Positions 15,316-24,133 of a stretch of 35,332 nucleotides of DNA are shown here, piece by piece. The notes beneath the pieces were generated by a model. It ran no database searches. It saw nothing but the letters and a program-made list of their open reading frames with translations, and was not told the origin of the DNA. Origin of the DNA: Myxococcales bacterium (GTDB taxonomy: Bacteria; Myxococcota_A; Polyangia; Polyangiales; Polyangiaceae); assembly GCA_025355005.1 (NCBI GenBank), contig JANXLV010000176.1:1-35332 (forward strand), given 5' to 3'. The position numbers were made by a program, and so were the translations under genes. The number at the start of each line of letters is the position of its first letter. Position 1 is the stretch's first letter.

Positions 15316-16302
15316 ATGAGGATCCAAACCGCTCTCTACGGTCTCTGCCTCGTGACATGCTCCGACCCGAACGACGCCCAGCGCGTCGCATCGAGGAGCG
15401 CGCCGGTCGCCATCACGGCGCCCATGGAACAACCCCCCTCTCCGGTCGTGCTGGTCACCATCGACGGTGTGCGCTGGCAGGACGTCTACGCTTCGGTCGA
15501 CGAATCACCGGGTTTTGGAGGCGGATACATGCCGGTGCTCCGTGACCTCGTCGCGCGGGAAGGCGCGATGCTCGGAGCGCCCGGGTATGGTCGCATCGAC
15601 GCGAGCGGTCCGAACTTCGTGTCGATGCCCGGCTACACGGAGATCTTCACCGGTCAGCCAGCGACGTGCCGCGACAATGACTGCGGTCGGCCCGAGCAGT
15701 CGACGTTCCTGGAGGGGCTCGCGTCGCGCGGCGCGAAGGTCGCGGTGTTCGCTTCGTGGGAGAAGGTCGGAGATGCAGTCGCCCACACGACGCCCACGTT
15801 CTTCGTCTCCGCAGGTCGACCGGAAGGTGACACGCAGAAGCCATTCCCCGGCGGCGGCGCGTATCGCCCCGACGCGAGCACGATGGAGCAATCAATCGTA
15901 TACCTGCGCGAGAGCCTGCCCGATGTGCTCGTGGTGAGTCTCGGCGACACGGACGAATACGCGCACGCGGGCAACGTGCGTGGCTACACCGATGCGCTCA
16001 CGCGCGCTGACGCCTTCATCGGTCGCATCAACGCGACGCTCGCGACCATGGGTGAGCGCGGCGCGTCCACGCATCTCTTCGTGACCACGGACCACGGACG
16101 CTCGCAGGGCTGGAGCGAGCACGGCGGCAAGTACCCCGAGTCCGGGCGCGTGTGGCTCGCGGCGATGGGGCCGCGAATCGCCAGCCGCGGATTCGTTGCT
16201 ACGCGCGATCATCACCTGAGCGATCTCGCCAGCACCATCGTCGCGGTGGCCACGAACGAAGACGCGACGAGCGACGGCCTCTCCGAGCTGATCGCGCGCT
16301 AA
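15316..16302 (+). CDS. Alkaline-phosphatase-superfamily lipoprotein
   Basis: A 328-residue secreted metal-dependent phosphatase/phosphodiesterase-like enzyme. The N-terminal signal ends in a lipobox-like LVTC. Superfamily metal ligands appear in order: VTIDGVRW (Asp50), a nucleophile region SMPGYTEIFTG (Thr108 the likely nucleophile, Ser103 the alternative), LGDTDEYAHAG (Asp and His), TTDHGR (Asp-His) and SEHGG (His). The set is complete, so activity is expected; phosphomonoesterase, phosphodiesterase or phosphonatase activity cannot be separated by eye. A GTG at 15292 lies in frame but would start inside a palindrome and spoil the signal peptide, so the ATG at 15316 is chosen. Its presence fits the number of phosphate-related secreted proteins in this window. 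Confidence 0.82.
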   Translation: MRIQTALYGLCLVTCSDPNDAQRVASRSAPVAITAPMEQPPSPVVLVTIDGVRWQDVYASVDESPGFGGGYMPVLRDLVAREGAMLGAPGYGRIDASGPNFVSMPGYTEIFTGQPATCRDNDCGRPEQSTFLEGLASRGAKVAVFASWEKVGDAVAHTTPTFFVSAGRPEGDTQKPFPGGGAYRPDASTMEQSIVYLRESLPDVLVVSLGDTDEYAHAGNVRGYTDALTRADAFIGRINATLATMGERGASTHLFVTTDHGRSQGWSEHGGKYPESGRVWLAAMGPRIASRGFVATRDHHLSDLASTIVAVATNEDATSDGLSELIAR

Positions 16303-16350
16303 CGCGGCCTGCGCCAGCGTGCGGATGCGTGCTTGGTGTAGGCTGCCGCC

Positions 16351-17376
16351 ATGCGACAGGTTTGGATCACGAAGGCAGGCCCCCCCGAAGTCCTCAAGGT
16401 CCGCGAGGCCCCAGACCCGGAGCCCGGTCCGGGCGAGGTGCGCATTCGCGTCCGCGCTGCCGGCATCAACTTCGCGGACCTCATGGCGCGCGTTGGCCTC
16501 TATCCGGATGCGCCGCCGATCCCGTGCGTTGTCGGCTACGAGGTGTCGGGCACCGTGGACGCCGTGGGCTCCGCAAAGGACGGAGAGCCGCAGACGCACA
16601 AGGAAGGTGACCGTGTCTTCGGCATGCCGCGCTTCGGCGGGTACACGGACACGCTCGTGCTCAACGCGAGGCAGGTCTTCAAGATGCCGACCGCGATGAC
16701 CTTCGAGGAGGCGGCCGCGCTGCCCGTGGTCTACCTGACCGCGTACCACATGATGATGTTCACCGGTCGCATGCGAAGGAGGTCGAGCGTGCTCATCCAC
16801 TCCGCGGCGGGCGGCGTGGGGCTCGCGGCCATCCAGCTCGCGAAGATGCACGAGTGCACGATCTTCGGCATCGCCTCCGCATCGAAGCACGCGTTCCTCA
16901 CTGAGCAGGGCGTGGCGCACTGCATCGACAACGACTCGGACTTCGTCGCGATCGTGCGCGAAAAGACCGGTGGCCGCGGCGTGGATCTCGTGCTCGATCC
17001 CGTTGGCGGCAAGAGCTTCTCGCAAGGCTACGAGCTGCTCGCGCCCGCGGGTCGCCTCGTTGCGTTCGGGCTCTCGGCCGCGGCCTCCGGCAAGACGCGA
17101 AGCCTGCTTCATGCGGGCCTCCAGCTGCTGAAGGTGCCCAGCTACAAGCCGACGAAGCTGATGGACGACAACAAGGCCGTCTCCGGCGTGAACATGGGCC
17201 ATCTCTTCGGCGAGCTCGACATGCTCGGCGAGGAGTTCACGGACCTCGTGAAGCTCTACGAGGAGGGGAAGATCCGCCCGCACGTGGACAAGTCATTCTC
17301 CTTCGATGAAGCCCCGCTCGCGCACCACTACCTGCACGACCGCAAGGCCAAGGGCAAGGTCCTGCTCATCCCGTGA
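16351..17376 (+). CDS. Quinone-oxidoreductase-like MDR enzyme (zinc-independent)
   Basis: A 341-residue medium-chain dehydrogenase/reductase related to NADPH:quinone reductase and VAT-1. The substrate domain begins VWITKAGPPEVLKV and includes AAGINFADLMARVG and the GYEVSGTV strand. The Rossmann part has SAAGGVGLAAIQLAK, the NADPH-binding Gly motif, and GGRGVDLVLDPVGG. The zinc-binding cysteines of alcohol dehydrogenases are absent, consistent with the quinone-reductase branch. The product probably reduces quinones or enoyl/enone substrates in the cytosol using NADPH. The start ATG lacks a strong ribosome site. It ends 3 nt from the convergent lipoprotein gene and shows no operon partner. Confidence 0.9.
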   Translation: MRQVWITKAGPPEVLKVREAPDPEPGPGEVRIRVRAAGINFADLMARVGLYPDAPPIPCVVGYEVSGTVDAVGSAKDGEPQTHKEGDRVFGMPRFGGYTDTLVLNARQVFKMPTAMTFEEAAALPVVYLTAYHMMMFTGRMRRRSSVLIHSAAGGVGLAAIQLAKMHECTIFGIASASKHAFLTEQGVAHCIDNDSDFVAIVREKTGGRGVDLVLDPVGGKSFSQGYELLAPAGRLVAFGLSAAASGKTRSLLHAGLQLLKVPSYKPTKLMDDNKAVSGVNMGHLFGELDMLGEEFTDLVKLYEEGKIRPHVDKSFSFDEAPLAHHYLHDRKAKGKVLLIP

Positions 17377-17379
17377 TCG

Positions 17380-18309
17380 TCAGTCGACGCTCACGGTGGT
17401 GGCCGTGAAGGCTACGCCGCCTCGGCTGTCTCGCAGAACGAACCAGAGGTGCACGGTGCTTGCTTCGTTGGGGGCGTGCCAGAGGTCGTCGGTGAAGGTT
17501 ACGGGATCGGCTTCGTCGCGGCCGCTGCGATCGAGATCGAAGGAGCCCGCGGTCGTGTAGAAGGACACGCGGAGTGACTCGCGGCGGTCAACCAGGGCCA
17601 CGGCTGTCGGGTCGTAGTACGGGTAGTGCTCTGCGTCGTCGTCGGCCCACCGGATGCGGATGCGCACGGATTCGCCGCGCGTCGCGGCTGCGAATGCGGC
17701 CTCTTTGACGTCGTCCACGCGCGTGACGCTCGCGATGCGCGGGTTCCTGTTCGCCCGATACGTCTGCGTGAAGGCGGTGACGATGTCGCCCGGCGCGTTC
17801 GCGAGATCGCACGTGGTGCGCAGCAGACCGAAGGCCATCTGCTCGTTCGTTCGCAGGCGGACCGGCGTGTAGAAGCCGCCGGTGGGATCCGGATCGCGCG
17901 GGCGGAGGTTGCTCCCCGCGGCGGTCTCGGGACCGAAGAGCGAGCACGCGTCTGCCGGGACAGCGCCCGTAGCCGACCCGAGGGTGTTCGCGATCGGCGT
18001 GATCGCGGCTTCGCTCGTGCAGTCGGGGCTGACCGCGGCGTTCTCCGCGACCAGCTTCGGAGCGCGACAGAATCCCCACGCGGAGGGCGGCGCGGCGACC
18101 GTTCCCTGCGTGTCCACCACCAGCGCGGAGAGCGTCACTGCGGTTCCCGGCGCGGCCTCCGCGGGCTCCGCCTTCACCGCGAGCACCTTCGGCCCCGACA
18201 CCAGCGATGGGCGGTCCGCGAAGCTCGGCTCGCATCCCGGTGCGCTCGCGGCGACAAACGTCAACGCGAAGGCCGCGAAGGTCGTGCGTGCGATGTGTGT
18301 AGTGTGCAT
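17380..18309 (-). CDS. Lipoprotein, last gene of the envelope operon
   Basis: A 309-residue lipoprotein (signal ending APGC, Cys26). I do not recognise a family. The mature protein starts with a stretch (VLAVKAEPAEAAPGTAVTLSA) typical of an Ig-like beta-sandwich strand set, has four cysteines in its first half that could pair, and ends in a strand-rich region (TVHLWFVLRDSRGGVAFT). These suggest two beta domains exposed to the periplasm or cell surface. The ATG shares its A with the stop codon of the TonB-receptor fusion gene (TGATG), so translation is coupled and the protein is probably a dedicated partner of that receptor, for example a surface-exposed capture lipoprotein; this role is inferred from position only. 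Confidence 0.8.
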   Translation of the reverse strand: MHTTHIARTTFAAFALTFVAASAPGCEPSFADRPSLVSGPKVLAVKAEPAEAAPGTAVTLSALVVDTQGTVAAPPSAWGFCRAPKLVAENAAVSPDCTSEAAITPIANTLGSATGAVPADACSLFGPETAAGSNLRPRDPDPTGGFYTPVRLRTNEQMAFGLLRTTCDLANAPGDIVTAFTQTYRANRNPRIASVTRVDDVKEAAFAAATRGESVRIRIRWADDDAEHYPYYDPTAVALVDRRESLRVSFYTTAGSFDLDRSGRDEADPVTFTDDLWHAPNEASTVHLWFVLRDSRGGVAFTATTVSVD

Positions 18310-20804
18310 CAAAAATCCAGCCTCGCTCCGACGACCGCGATCGTCGGGGGCCCGGTGATGATGCCGCGGCGCGCGTAGTCGAACGAATAGACGTACTCCT
18401 CTGCGTTGTCGTGCGCGGTGACGTTCTCGACGTCCAGGTACACGGTGAGCTTCCTGCCTTCGCCGAGAGGAAACACGCGGTCGACCTTCGCGTCCAGCTG
18501 GTAGAACGCGGGCAATCTCGTCGCGTTCTGCGCGCCGAAGACCGGGTCGTAGCGATCGTTCTTCGCGTCGTACGTGGAGGCGTTCACCGGCGTGCGCGGG
18601 TAGCCGGAGGACGCGCGGAAGCGCAGACCAAACGTGAAGCGCCCCACCTCGTAGCTGGCCACCGCCGCAAGCACGTGCGGCTGGTCGTAGTCGAAGAGCC
18701 GATAGCGATCGTCGCCGACATTCCGGCGCTCCGAGCGGCTGATGGTGTACGAGAGCCACGCGAAGAATCCGCGCGTGAGCTCCTGACGAACCAGGAGCTG
18801 CGCGCCGAAGCTGCGTCCCTCGCCGTTCTGCGTGAGCACGCGCGCGAGGATCGGAGAGGGAAGCTGCGTGCGCACCGGCAGATCGGAGAGCGACTTCACG
18901 AACTCCGTGATCTCCACCGTCGTGGTGTCCGTGACGCGCACCTCCTCGGCGAGGCTGCCGTGCGTGGCCTTCGAGACGCTGAGCGCTGGCGTGCCGAACA
19001 CGGCGGAGAGATCCTCCGGCGCAGGCGCCTGCCTGTATAAGCCGCCCGCCGCCGTCACCACGAGACCATCGGCCACGCGGACGCGCGCCGCCGCACGCGG
19101 GTCGAACGCGAGCTCCAGACGCGAGAAGCCGATCTCCGGCGTGAGGCCCACCTTCGGCGTCTGGCGCGAGCCCTCGATCAAGTAGTTCTCCATGCGCACG
19201 CCGAGCGTGAACGTCGCAGGCCCGAGCGCGATGTCAGTCGCGATGTCCGGCGCGACGTTGAGGACGTGCGTCTTCTCGCGATCGCTCGCGACGTCGTCTC
19301 CGGGCGGCTGACCGAACACGGACACGTCACCCTCGCGCGGCGGAAGCGTGAGCGAGCCCTGCCGCGACACGGTGGATGCGCGACCGAGCGCGTCCATGCC
19401 GACGGTGACGTGCGCGCGCTCACCGACCTTCTCGCGCCGCGACGCGCGGAGGCCGTACACGGCGCTGCCCACGTCTAGCGTCGCCGGCGTACCGCCGAAG
19501 CGGAGATCCTGCCGGCTGTCCTCGTAGCCCGCGAACGGCGTGACGACGCTGGTCTGCGACTGCGAAGAGGAGACCCACCGCGCATACACACGCTCGAAGC
19601 TGGAGCGGCTCTGCACCGACCGCACGCTGCCCGGATCGGGAGACGACACGGTGCGATCCAGCGCGTCGAACGACCCCAGTCCCACGATGTCGACGGACTC
19701 TCGCGGTCCGAGGTCGAACGTCGTTTTGGCCTGAAAATCCCCGTAGCGCGGGATGGGGAACGTGGACCCTACGTCCTTCGAGGAGACCAGCGGGACCAGC
19801 GCATCCAGATAGCTGTATCTTGCAAGTATCGACGCGCGCACGTCCTTCGTGATCGGCCGCGAGTGCATCACCGCGGAGTCCAGCGTGTCTGCGGCGACGA
19901 AGGTGTGCGGCCCGTCCTTCGCGATGTTGCGGCTGTCCACGCGCACGAGCCCGCCGAGGCCACGTCCGTACTCGGCTCCGAACGCGCCGGGTGAGAGCTC
20001 CACGCTCGAGACGAAGTCGGAGCTCACGACGGAGCGCAAGCCGCTGCCGTGATAGAGCGCGGGCACCTCCACGCCGTCGATGAGGACGCGCGTGTCGTTC
20101 GGCGCGGAGCCCCACACCACGAGCTGCCCGGACGCGAGCGGCGGACGCGAGACTCCCGGGAGGTTCTGCACGACCTTGAGCACGTCGCCTTGTGTGCCCG
20201 GCACGCGGCGCGCTTCGTCAGCGGACACGCGGACACCGCCGGTCTCGCGGCGGGAGGGAGAGGAGCGGGCTTCGACGGTGGTGACGTCACGTGGGGGAGA
20301 AGGTGAAGGTGGAGGTGAAGGGGAAGGTGAAGGTGAAGGTGAAGGTGACGGTGAAGGTGAAGGTGAAGGTGAAGGTGAAGGTGACGGGTTGGGGGTCAGG
20401 GTGAAGTCGTAGCGGTAGGTGAGCTTCGCGGGGGCTGGTTTGTTGTCGACTTCGGCGGGCTCGAAGTGGAACTGCTTTGCGGCGGCGATGGCGGCTTCAT
20501 CGAAGTCGGCTCCGGCGCTGGCCTGGAGCGTGACCTTCGTCACTTCTCCTGTGGCGGAGAGCTCGATGGTGAGGAGCACGCTGGCGGTCTCGCCTTTGTC
20601 TCGGCGCGCGGGTGGGTACTCGGCGGGGACGAAGCGCTCGAGCCTTGGCATCTTCGTGACGCGTCGCTTGGCTGGGGCTCCTCCGACGTCGGAGCTCCTC
20701 TCCTGTGCGAATGCGTGTATGGTGCACGTAAGTGCCACGAGCGTCATGCTTGCGGTCAGCCACGCCGCGGGCCTATGGAGTACGGACGCCGAGCGCGACC
20801 TCAC
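18309..20804 (-). CDS. TonB-domain / TonB-dependent outer-membrane receptor fusion
   Basis: An 831-residue protein with an unusual order. After a signal peptide (about residues 1-34) comes a TonB C-terminal-type domain (about 55-135): FVPAEYPPARRDKGETA, LTIELSATGEVTKV and AAKQFHFEPA. A Ser-Pro repeat of about 30 residues follows, then a receptor plug (about 185-290; VLKVVQNLPGVSRP, RVLIDGVEVPALYHGSG, VELSPGAFGAEYG) and a beta-barrel ending in a terminal aromatic strand (VVGARLDF). Normal receptors contact a separate TonB; here the domain is exported with the receptor, so it cannot reach the inner membrane unless processed differently. It may act as an N-terminal regulatory or stacking domain. 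The GTG start at 20804 overlaps the previous stop (GTGA), giving coupled translation; a longer frame to 20951 lies in the upstream gene. Confidence 0.88.
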   Translation of the reverse strand: MRSRSASVLHRPAAWLTASMTLVALTCTIHAFAQERSSDVGGAPAKRRVTKMPRLERFVPAEYPPARRDKGETASVLLTIELSATGEVTKVTLQASAGADFDEAAIAAAKQFHFEPAEVDNKPAPAKLTYRYDFTLTPNPSPSPSPSPSPSPSPSPSPSPSPSPPPSPSPPRDVTTVEARSSPSRRETGGVRVSADEARRVPGTQGDVLKVVQNLPGVSRPPLASGQLVVWGSAPNDTRVLIDGVEVPALYHGSGLRSVVSSDFVSSVELSPGAFGAEYGRGLGGLVRVDSRNIAKDGPHTFVAADTLDSAVMHSRPITKDVRASILARYSYLDALVPLVSSKDVGSTFPIPRYGDFQAKTTFDLGPRESVDIVGLGSFDALDRTVSSPDPGSVRSVQSRSSFERVYARWVSSSQSQTSVVTPFAGYEDSRQDLRFGGTPATLDVGSAVYGLRASRREKVGERAHVTVGMDALGRASTVSRQGSLTLPPREGDVSVFGQPPGDDVASDREKTHVLNVAPDIATDIALGPATFTLGVRMENYLIEGSRQTPKVGLTPEIGFSRLELAFDPRAAARVRVADGLVVTAAGGLYRQAPAPEDLSAVFGTPALSVSKATHGSLAEEVRVTDTTTVEITEFVKSLSDLPVRTQLPSPILARVLTQNGEGRSFGAQLLVRQELTRGFFAWLSYTISRSERRNVGDDRYRLFDYDQPHVLAAVASYEVGRFTFGLRFRASSGYPRTPVNASTYDAKNDRYDPVFGAQNATRLPAFYQLDAKVDRVFPLGEGRKLTVYLDVENVTAHDNAEEYVYSFDYARRGIITGPPTIAVVGARLDF
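20300..20387. repeat. Hexanucleotide repeat encoding the Ser-Pro linker
   Basis: About fifteen near-perfect copies of GGTGAA (plus-strand reading) encode alternating Ser-Pro on the minus strand. The copy number keeps the frame in steps of two residues, so slippage would change linker length without breaking the gene. Confidence 0.85.
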
Positions 20805-21703
20805 GGCACGTCGAACTCCAGGGCCAGCACTCCCGCGCCGCGATCGTGCGCGGTCTGTTCGTCGGCGTCCAGGGACTCTCCCTGCGACACACCCAGGCTC
20901 TTGCCGTCGAGGCTCGCGGATACCCGCCAATTTGCGCTGGGCGCAGCGCACAGAGAGAACGTGTCAACGCGGACCGTGTAGTGGCCCGGAGGCGGCGCGC
21001 TGGCGTACGTCACGTGCTCCGCGCGTCGCCCGTCGATCACGCATGCGGCGTTCGAGTCGAAGTCCAGGATGCCGCCGTTCTTCGCCGCGCTCGGATCCAC
21101 CGGCGTGCCTGGCGGCGGCTTCGCGTAGGAGTTGAGGTTGCCCTTGTAGATCTCCACGCCCGCCGCGTCGACCACGTGGAGATCCAGATCCGCCTCCGTG
21201 TCCCACGAGAGCGAGACGATGAGCCTGCCCTTCGGCGCATACGGATCCGTGACGATGAGGTTGGTCTCGTTCGCGGCGCCCACCTTGCCTGCCGCGTCCA
21301 CCGCGAAGACCAGGAGCGGCCGCGTTCCCAGCGCCATGCTTCGCGAGAAGGAGAGCTGAGTCTTCACCACTGGCGAGCCCGGCGTCTCGACCGCGGCCGC
21401 GCCCGAAGGCACGATCCAGTACCCCACGTCCCCCTGGAGCGCGAAGCCCGCCGCCGACGCGTTGGGCGAAAGCGTGCAGGATACAGGCTTTCCGGTCGTG
21501 CCCACGTGCACCACCGTGGTCTGCAGCGTCACCGACGCCACGTCGGGTCCGCCATTCGCCGCTGGAGGCGCGCCGCGATAGAACTGCGCGCCGTCCACCG
21601 TGAGGTCCGCATCGAGTCCGTCGTCGGCCTTCACGTCGTCACACGCGGGCACGAGCAGGAACACGAGCGCGGCAACGCCGATCACTGCGACCAGGCGCGA
21701 CAT
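20801..21703 (-). CDS. DUF2135/YfaP-like lipoprotein
   Basis: A 300-residue lipoprotein (lipobox VPAC, Cys21). The N-terminal half looks like an Ig-type beta domain. The C-terminal half (about 160-300) contains LSWDTEADLDLHVVDAAG, then GGILDFDSNA, ERAEHVTYASAPPPGHYTV-type strands; this Trp-Asp-Thr-x-Ala-Asp-Leu-Asp-Leu-His pattern is typical of DUF2135/YfaP proteins, often secreted and calcium-dependent in form. Function in that family is poorly known. Both ends are coupled: its ATG shares an A with the porin stop (TGATG), and its stop overlaps the GTG of the receptor (GTGA). It should therefore be made in balance with the porin and receptor, as an accessory of the same envelope system. Confidence 0.8.
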   Translation of the reverse strand: MSRLVAVIGVAALVFLLVPACDDVKADDGLDADLTVDGAQFYRGAPPAANGGPDVASVTLQTTVVHVGTTGKPVSCTLSPNASAAGFALQGDVGYWIVPSGAAAVETPGSPVVKTQLSFSRSMALGTRPLLVFAVDAAGKVGAANETNLIVTDPYAPKGRLIVSLSWDTEADLDLHVVDAAGVEIYKGNLNSYAKPPPGTPVDPSAAKNGGILDFDSNAACVIDGRRAEHVTYASAPPPGHYTVRVDTFSLCAAPSANWRVSASLDGKSLGVSQGESLDADEQTAHDRGAGVLALEFDVP

Positions 21704-23031
21704 CAGTACGTGATCTCCGCGCGCAGGATCGCGGTGTCGCTCGCGAGCGTCGTGGGCGTACCGTTCGTGCCGCGTCCAAGCGCGTTGTAGTTGCGGTCGT
21801 ACTCGAAGAGCAGACGGCCGGCGGAGAGCGGGCTGTGCTCGTTCGGGAGGCGCAGGCCGGCAAGCATGGCGAACGTGCTCACGCTGCGGTCGCGCGGCAC
21901 CAGGGTGAGGCCTTGTTGCTCGCTGGCGTCGCTGTCCGGGTCGTAGCGGTCGTATCGCACGCCGAGCAGGCCGTAGCGCGTCACCTCCTGCGAGAGCCCG
22001 ACGTAGTACCCGGTCTCGCGCAGGTCGTGGCCCGTGCTGATCGGGTCGGCGATGAAGAGGCCGCGATCAAGGTTGTTGCCGCGCATGATCTCTCCGCGCA
22101 GCGTGAGGTGCCCGAGGCGCCCGACGTTGACGCGCACCTTGAGATCCGCGCCCACGCCGAACCTGCGGAACGTCTGCGAAGGCGTAGCGGCGGTGCCGGG
22201 GATGACCTGGATCTCCGTGGTGTCGACGATGCCGTCCTCGTTCGTGTCGCGCCAGACCAGCTGGTCCTTCGTGGTGGGCGTGCCCGCGTGGAAGCCGCTG
22301 CCGGAGAGCCCGGAGAACCCCATGTCCACGTCGATCCTGCGCGTGACGTCCGTCTTCACGCCCACGCGGAACACGAGGTCCTTGCTCTTGTTCGGATCGC
22401 GCCCGGGGAAGGACTTGTCACCGATGGGATCGCCGTTCATGAGGCCGAACGCGTAGTGGAGAAACCTGTATCTTCCACGGAATCGCATTCCCAGGTCGTA
22501 CACGCCGGGAAAGAACGCGTTCGACACGGCGCTTCGCTCGAGGAACGGGCGCACGTAGTCGAGCTCCTGCACCTCCGCGCCGAACGGCGTTTGGATGAGG
22601 CCCATGGTCAACGCGAAGTCGTATGGGCTTCCCCTCTTCACGGGCCAGCGCGCCGTCACTTCGGCGGCGATCGGTCGCACCTGCGGACCGCTCACGGTGT
22701 TCGCATCCAGCTCCAGCCCACCCGTGATGAGCCCGCGGTCCACGTCCGCGCGAAGGCGCGCACGTCGAAGGACGAAGCGCTCCTGGTTCTGCGGTTGCCC
22801 ACGGACGTCGAGCTCCTCCTGCGAATTCTGGTTCATGGCCACCCAGTCGACCTGGGTGAATCCAGAAAAGCGGACGCGCGGGAGCTTCGCGACGATCGGT
22901 TCGTGCGGCTCGGCCCGCGCGGCGTTCTCATCGTCCACGGCGCCCGCGGCAGCCGCGCGACCACTCTCGAAGAGCAGCGCCGTGCCCGCGAGGAAGAGGA
23001 GCGCGCGTAACGAACGTGGTCGCGACGTCAC
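21703..23031 (-). CDS. Phosphate-selective porin O/P family outer-membrane channel
   Basis: A 442-residue outer-membrane beta-barrel of the OprO/OprP type. The signal peptide (RALLFLAGTALLFESGRAAAA) is followed by a short acidic spacer and the family start FSGFTQVDWVAMNQ. Features typical of the family are QERFVLRRARLRADVD, the LIQTPFGAEVQELDYVRPFLERS segment, YDLGMRFRGRYRF and FGLMNGDP. Known members are trimeric anion channels for phosphate or polyphosphate, but many homologues have unknown substrates, so an anion or phosphate-ester substrate is a fair but unproven guess. The GTG at 23031 follows the previous stop by 4 nt; the longer upstream frame lies within the preceding gene and lacks a signal. 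The stop overlaps the start of the DUF2135-like gene. Confidence 0.85.
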   Translation of the reverse strand: MTSRPRSLRALLFLAGTALLFESGRAAAAGAVDDENAARAEPHEPIVAKLPRVRFSGFTQVDWVAMNQNSQEELDVRGQPQNQERFVLRRARLRADVDRGLITGGLELDANTVSGPQVRPIAAEVTARWPVKRGSPYDFALTMGLIQTPFGAEVQELDYVRPFLERSAVSNAFFPGVYDLGMRFRGRYRFLHYAFGLMNGDPIGDKSFPGRDPNKSKDLVFRVGVKTDVTRRIDVDMGFSGLSGSGFHAGTPTTKDQLVWRDTNEDGIVDTTEIQVIPGTAATPSQTFRRFGVGADLKVRVNVGRLGHLTLRGEIMRGNNLDRGLFIADPISTGHDLRETGYYVGLSQEVTRYGLLGVRYDRYDPDSDASEQQGLTLVPRDRSVSTFAMLAGLRLPNEHSPLSAGRLLFEYDRNYNALGRGTNGTPTTLASDTAILRAEITY

Positions 23032-23035
23032 GCGA

Positions 23036-24133
23036 TCAATTGATCGGGTAGATGTGGATCGAGCTTCCGTTCGTGAGGTCGACGTCGGACACGAAGAGAC
23101 GCTTGTTGGCGCCGTCGTAGGCAACGCCCTTCGGCCGGGTGAGCCCGCTGGCGACGCTCTTCTTCGTTCCATCCCTGGAGATTTGATACACGCTTCCGTC
23201 GCTCGTCGCAGCAAAGAGCGTCCCGTCCGGCCCCTGGCAGAGCGCGTCGCCGTTCGCCAGGTCCACGAAGTCGTTCGGCTGACCGCCGCCATCGCCTGCG
23301 TCGAAGCCACCCGCGTCCGACCCGCCGTCCTGCGGGTTGTTGAAAGTGCCGCCCGTGGCGAGGGAGGTGGACTGCACTACGTAGCCCTGGAACTGGTCCG
23401 TCGTGAAGATGCGCAGCTCGTTGTATTGTACACCGACCGGCTTCACGAGGTTCGTGATGAAGTCCTTCTCGCCGCCGGTGAACGCGCTCAGCTTGGCGAT
23501 CGCGCCGACCGCTCCCGCGCCGTTGCCCTTGAAGTACGTCGTGGCGAGCGTCCCGTCCGGAAGCAGCGTGAGGCCGATGCGCTTCCGCGTGACGTCCAGG
23601 CCGGGGATGTCGCCTGCGTCGCCCGTCGCCGCGACGTACTCGATGCCGCCACCCACGCCGAAGCCAAATCGCGTGACGAAGAACGTGCCGTCCGTCAGAC
23701 GAACGAGGCCGCCGAGCCCGCCGCCGTCCATCGGGTAGTCGGGCAGCGTGACCTGGGTCGTGAAGTTCTTCTTGTCGTCCCAGCGAACGATCTGGTTCGT
23801 GCCCTCGTCCGCGATGTAGAGCGCGGGGTCGGCGCCGTACTGCCAGAACAGACCGTTCGGCGCGGCGAGCGCCATGTTCGGAAGCAGGAGCTTCGCCGGG
23901 CCCCGATTGACGCCCGCGTCGACCGTGCCGGTGTCTGCGTTACCCGAATCGGTGGGGACGCTGCCGTCGACCGCGACCAGCGAGCCGTCGACGGTGTTCG
24001 TGACGGAGCCATCCGGTGTGGTGCCACCATCCGTCGACGTGACGCTGTCGTCGCCGCAAGCGAACATCGTCGCGCCGAGCGCGAGCAATGAACCAGCACC
24101 GAGGACCAGAAGGGAACGGGACCGCATATGCAT
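23036..24133 (-). CDS. Beta-propeller lipoprotein (SMP-30/NHL-like), first gene of the operon
   Basis: A 365-residue lipoprotein with a lipobox ending MFAC (Cys26), an Asp/Gly/Thr spacer of about 50 residues, and then a six-bladed-type beta-propeller. Blades show the recurrent NGLFW, ALYIADEGTNQIVRWD, GLTLLPDGTLATTY, LRIFTTDQFQGYVVQ, GTLFAATSDGSVYQI and GVAYDGANKRLFVSDV strands, resembling SMP-30/gluconolactonase and NHL proteins. Catalytic metal residues of SMP-30 cannot be confirmed by eye, so it may be a binding rather than catalytic propeller. A Gly/Asp-rich insert lies near residue 265. Two ATGs (24133 and 24127) are possible; no strong ribosome site decides. It leads the operon of envelope genes down to 17380 and diverges from the secreted-protein cluster at 24288. 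Confidence 0.82.
   Translation of the reverse strand: MHMRSRSLLVLGAGSLLALGATMFACGDDSVTSTDGGTTPDGSVTNTVDGSLVAVDGSVPTDSGNADTGTVDAGVNRGPAKLLLPNMALAAPNGLFWQYGADPALYIADEGTNQIVRWDDKKNFTTQVTLPDYPMDGGGLGGLVRLTDGTFFVTRFGFGVGGGIEYVAATGDAGDIPGLDVTRKRIGLTLLPDGTLATTYFKGNGAGAVGAIAKLSAFTGGEKDFITNLVKPVGVQYNELRIFTTDQFQGYVVQSTSLATGGTFNNPQDGGSDAGGFDAGDGGGQPNDFVDLANGDALCQGPDGTLFAATSDGSVYQISRDGTKKSVASGLTRPKGVAYDGANKRLFVSDVDLTNGSSIHIYPIN

Noticed and set aside
15892..17283. Long minus-strand frame opposite the phosphatase and MDR genes
   Set aside because: It crosses two real genes on the other strand and has no recognisable motif.
20804..20951. Upstream extension of the receptor fusion to 20951
   Set aside because: The extra residues are Arg-rich, lie inside the DUF2135-like gene, and would precede the signal peptide.
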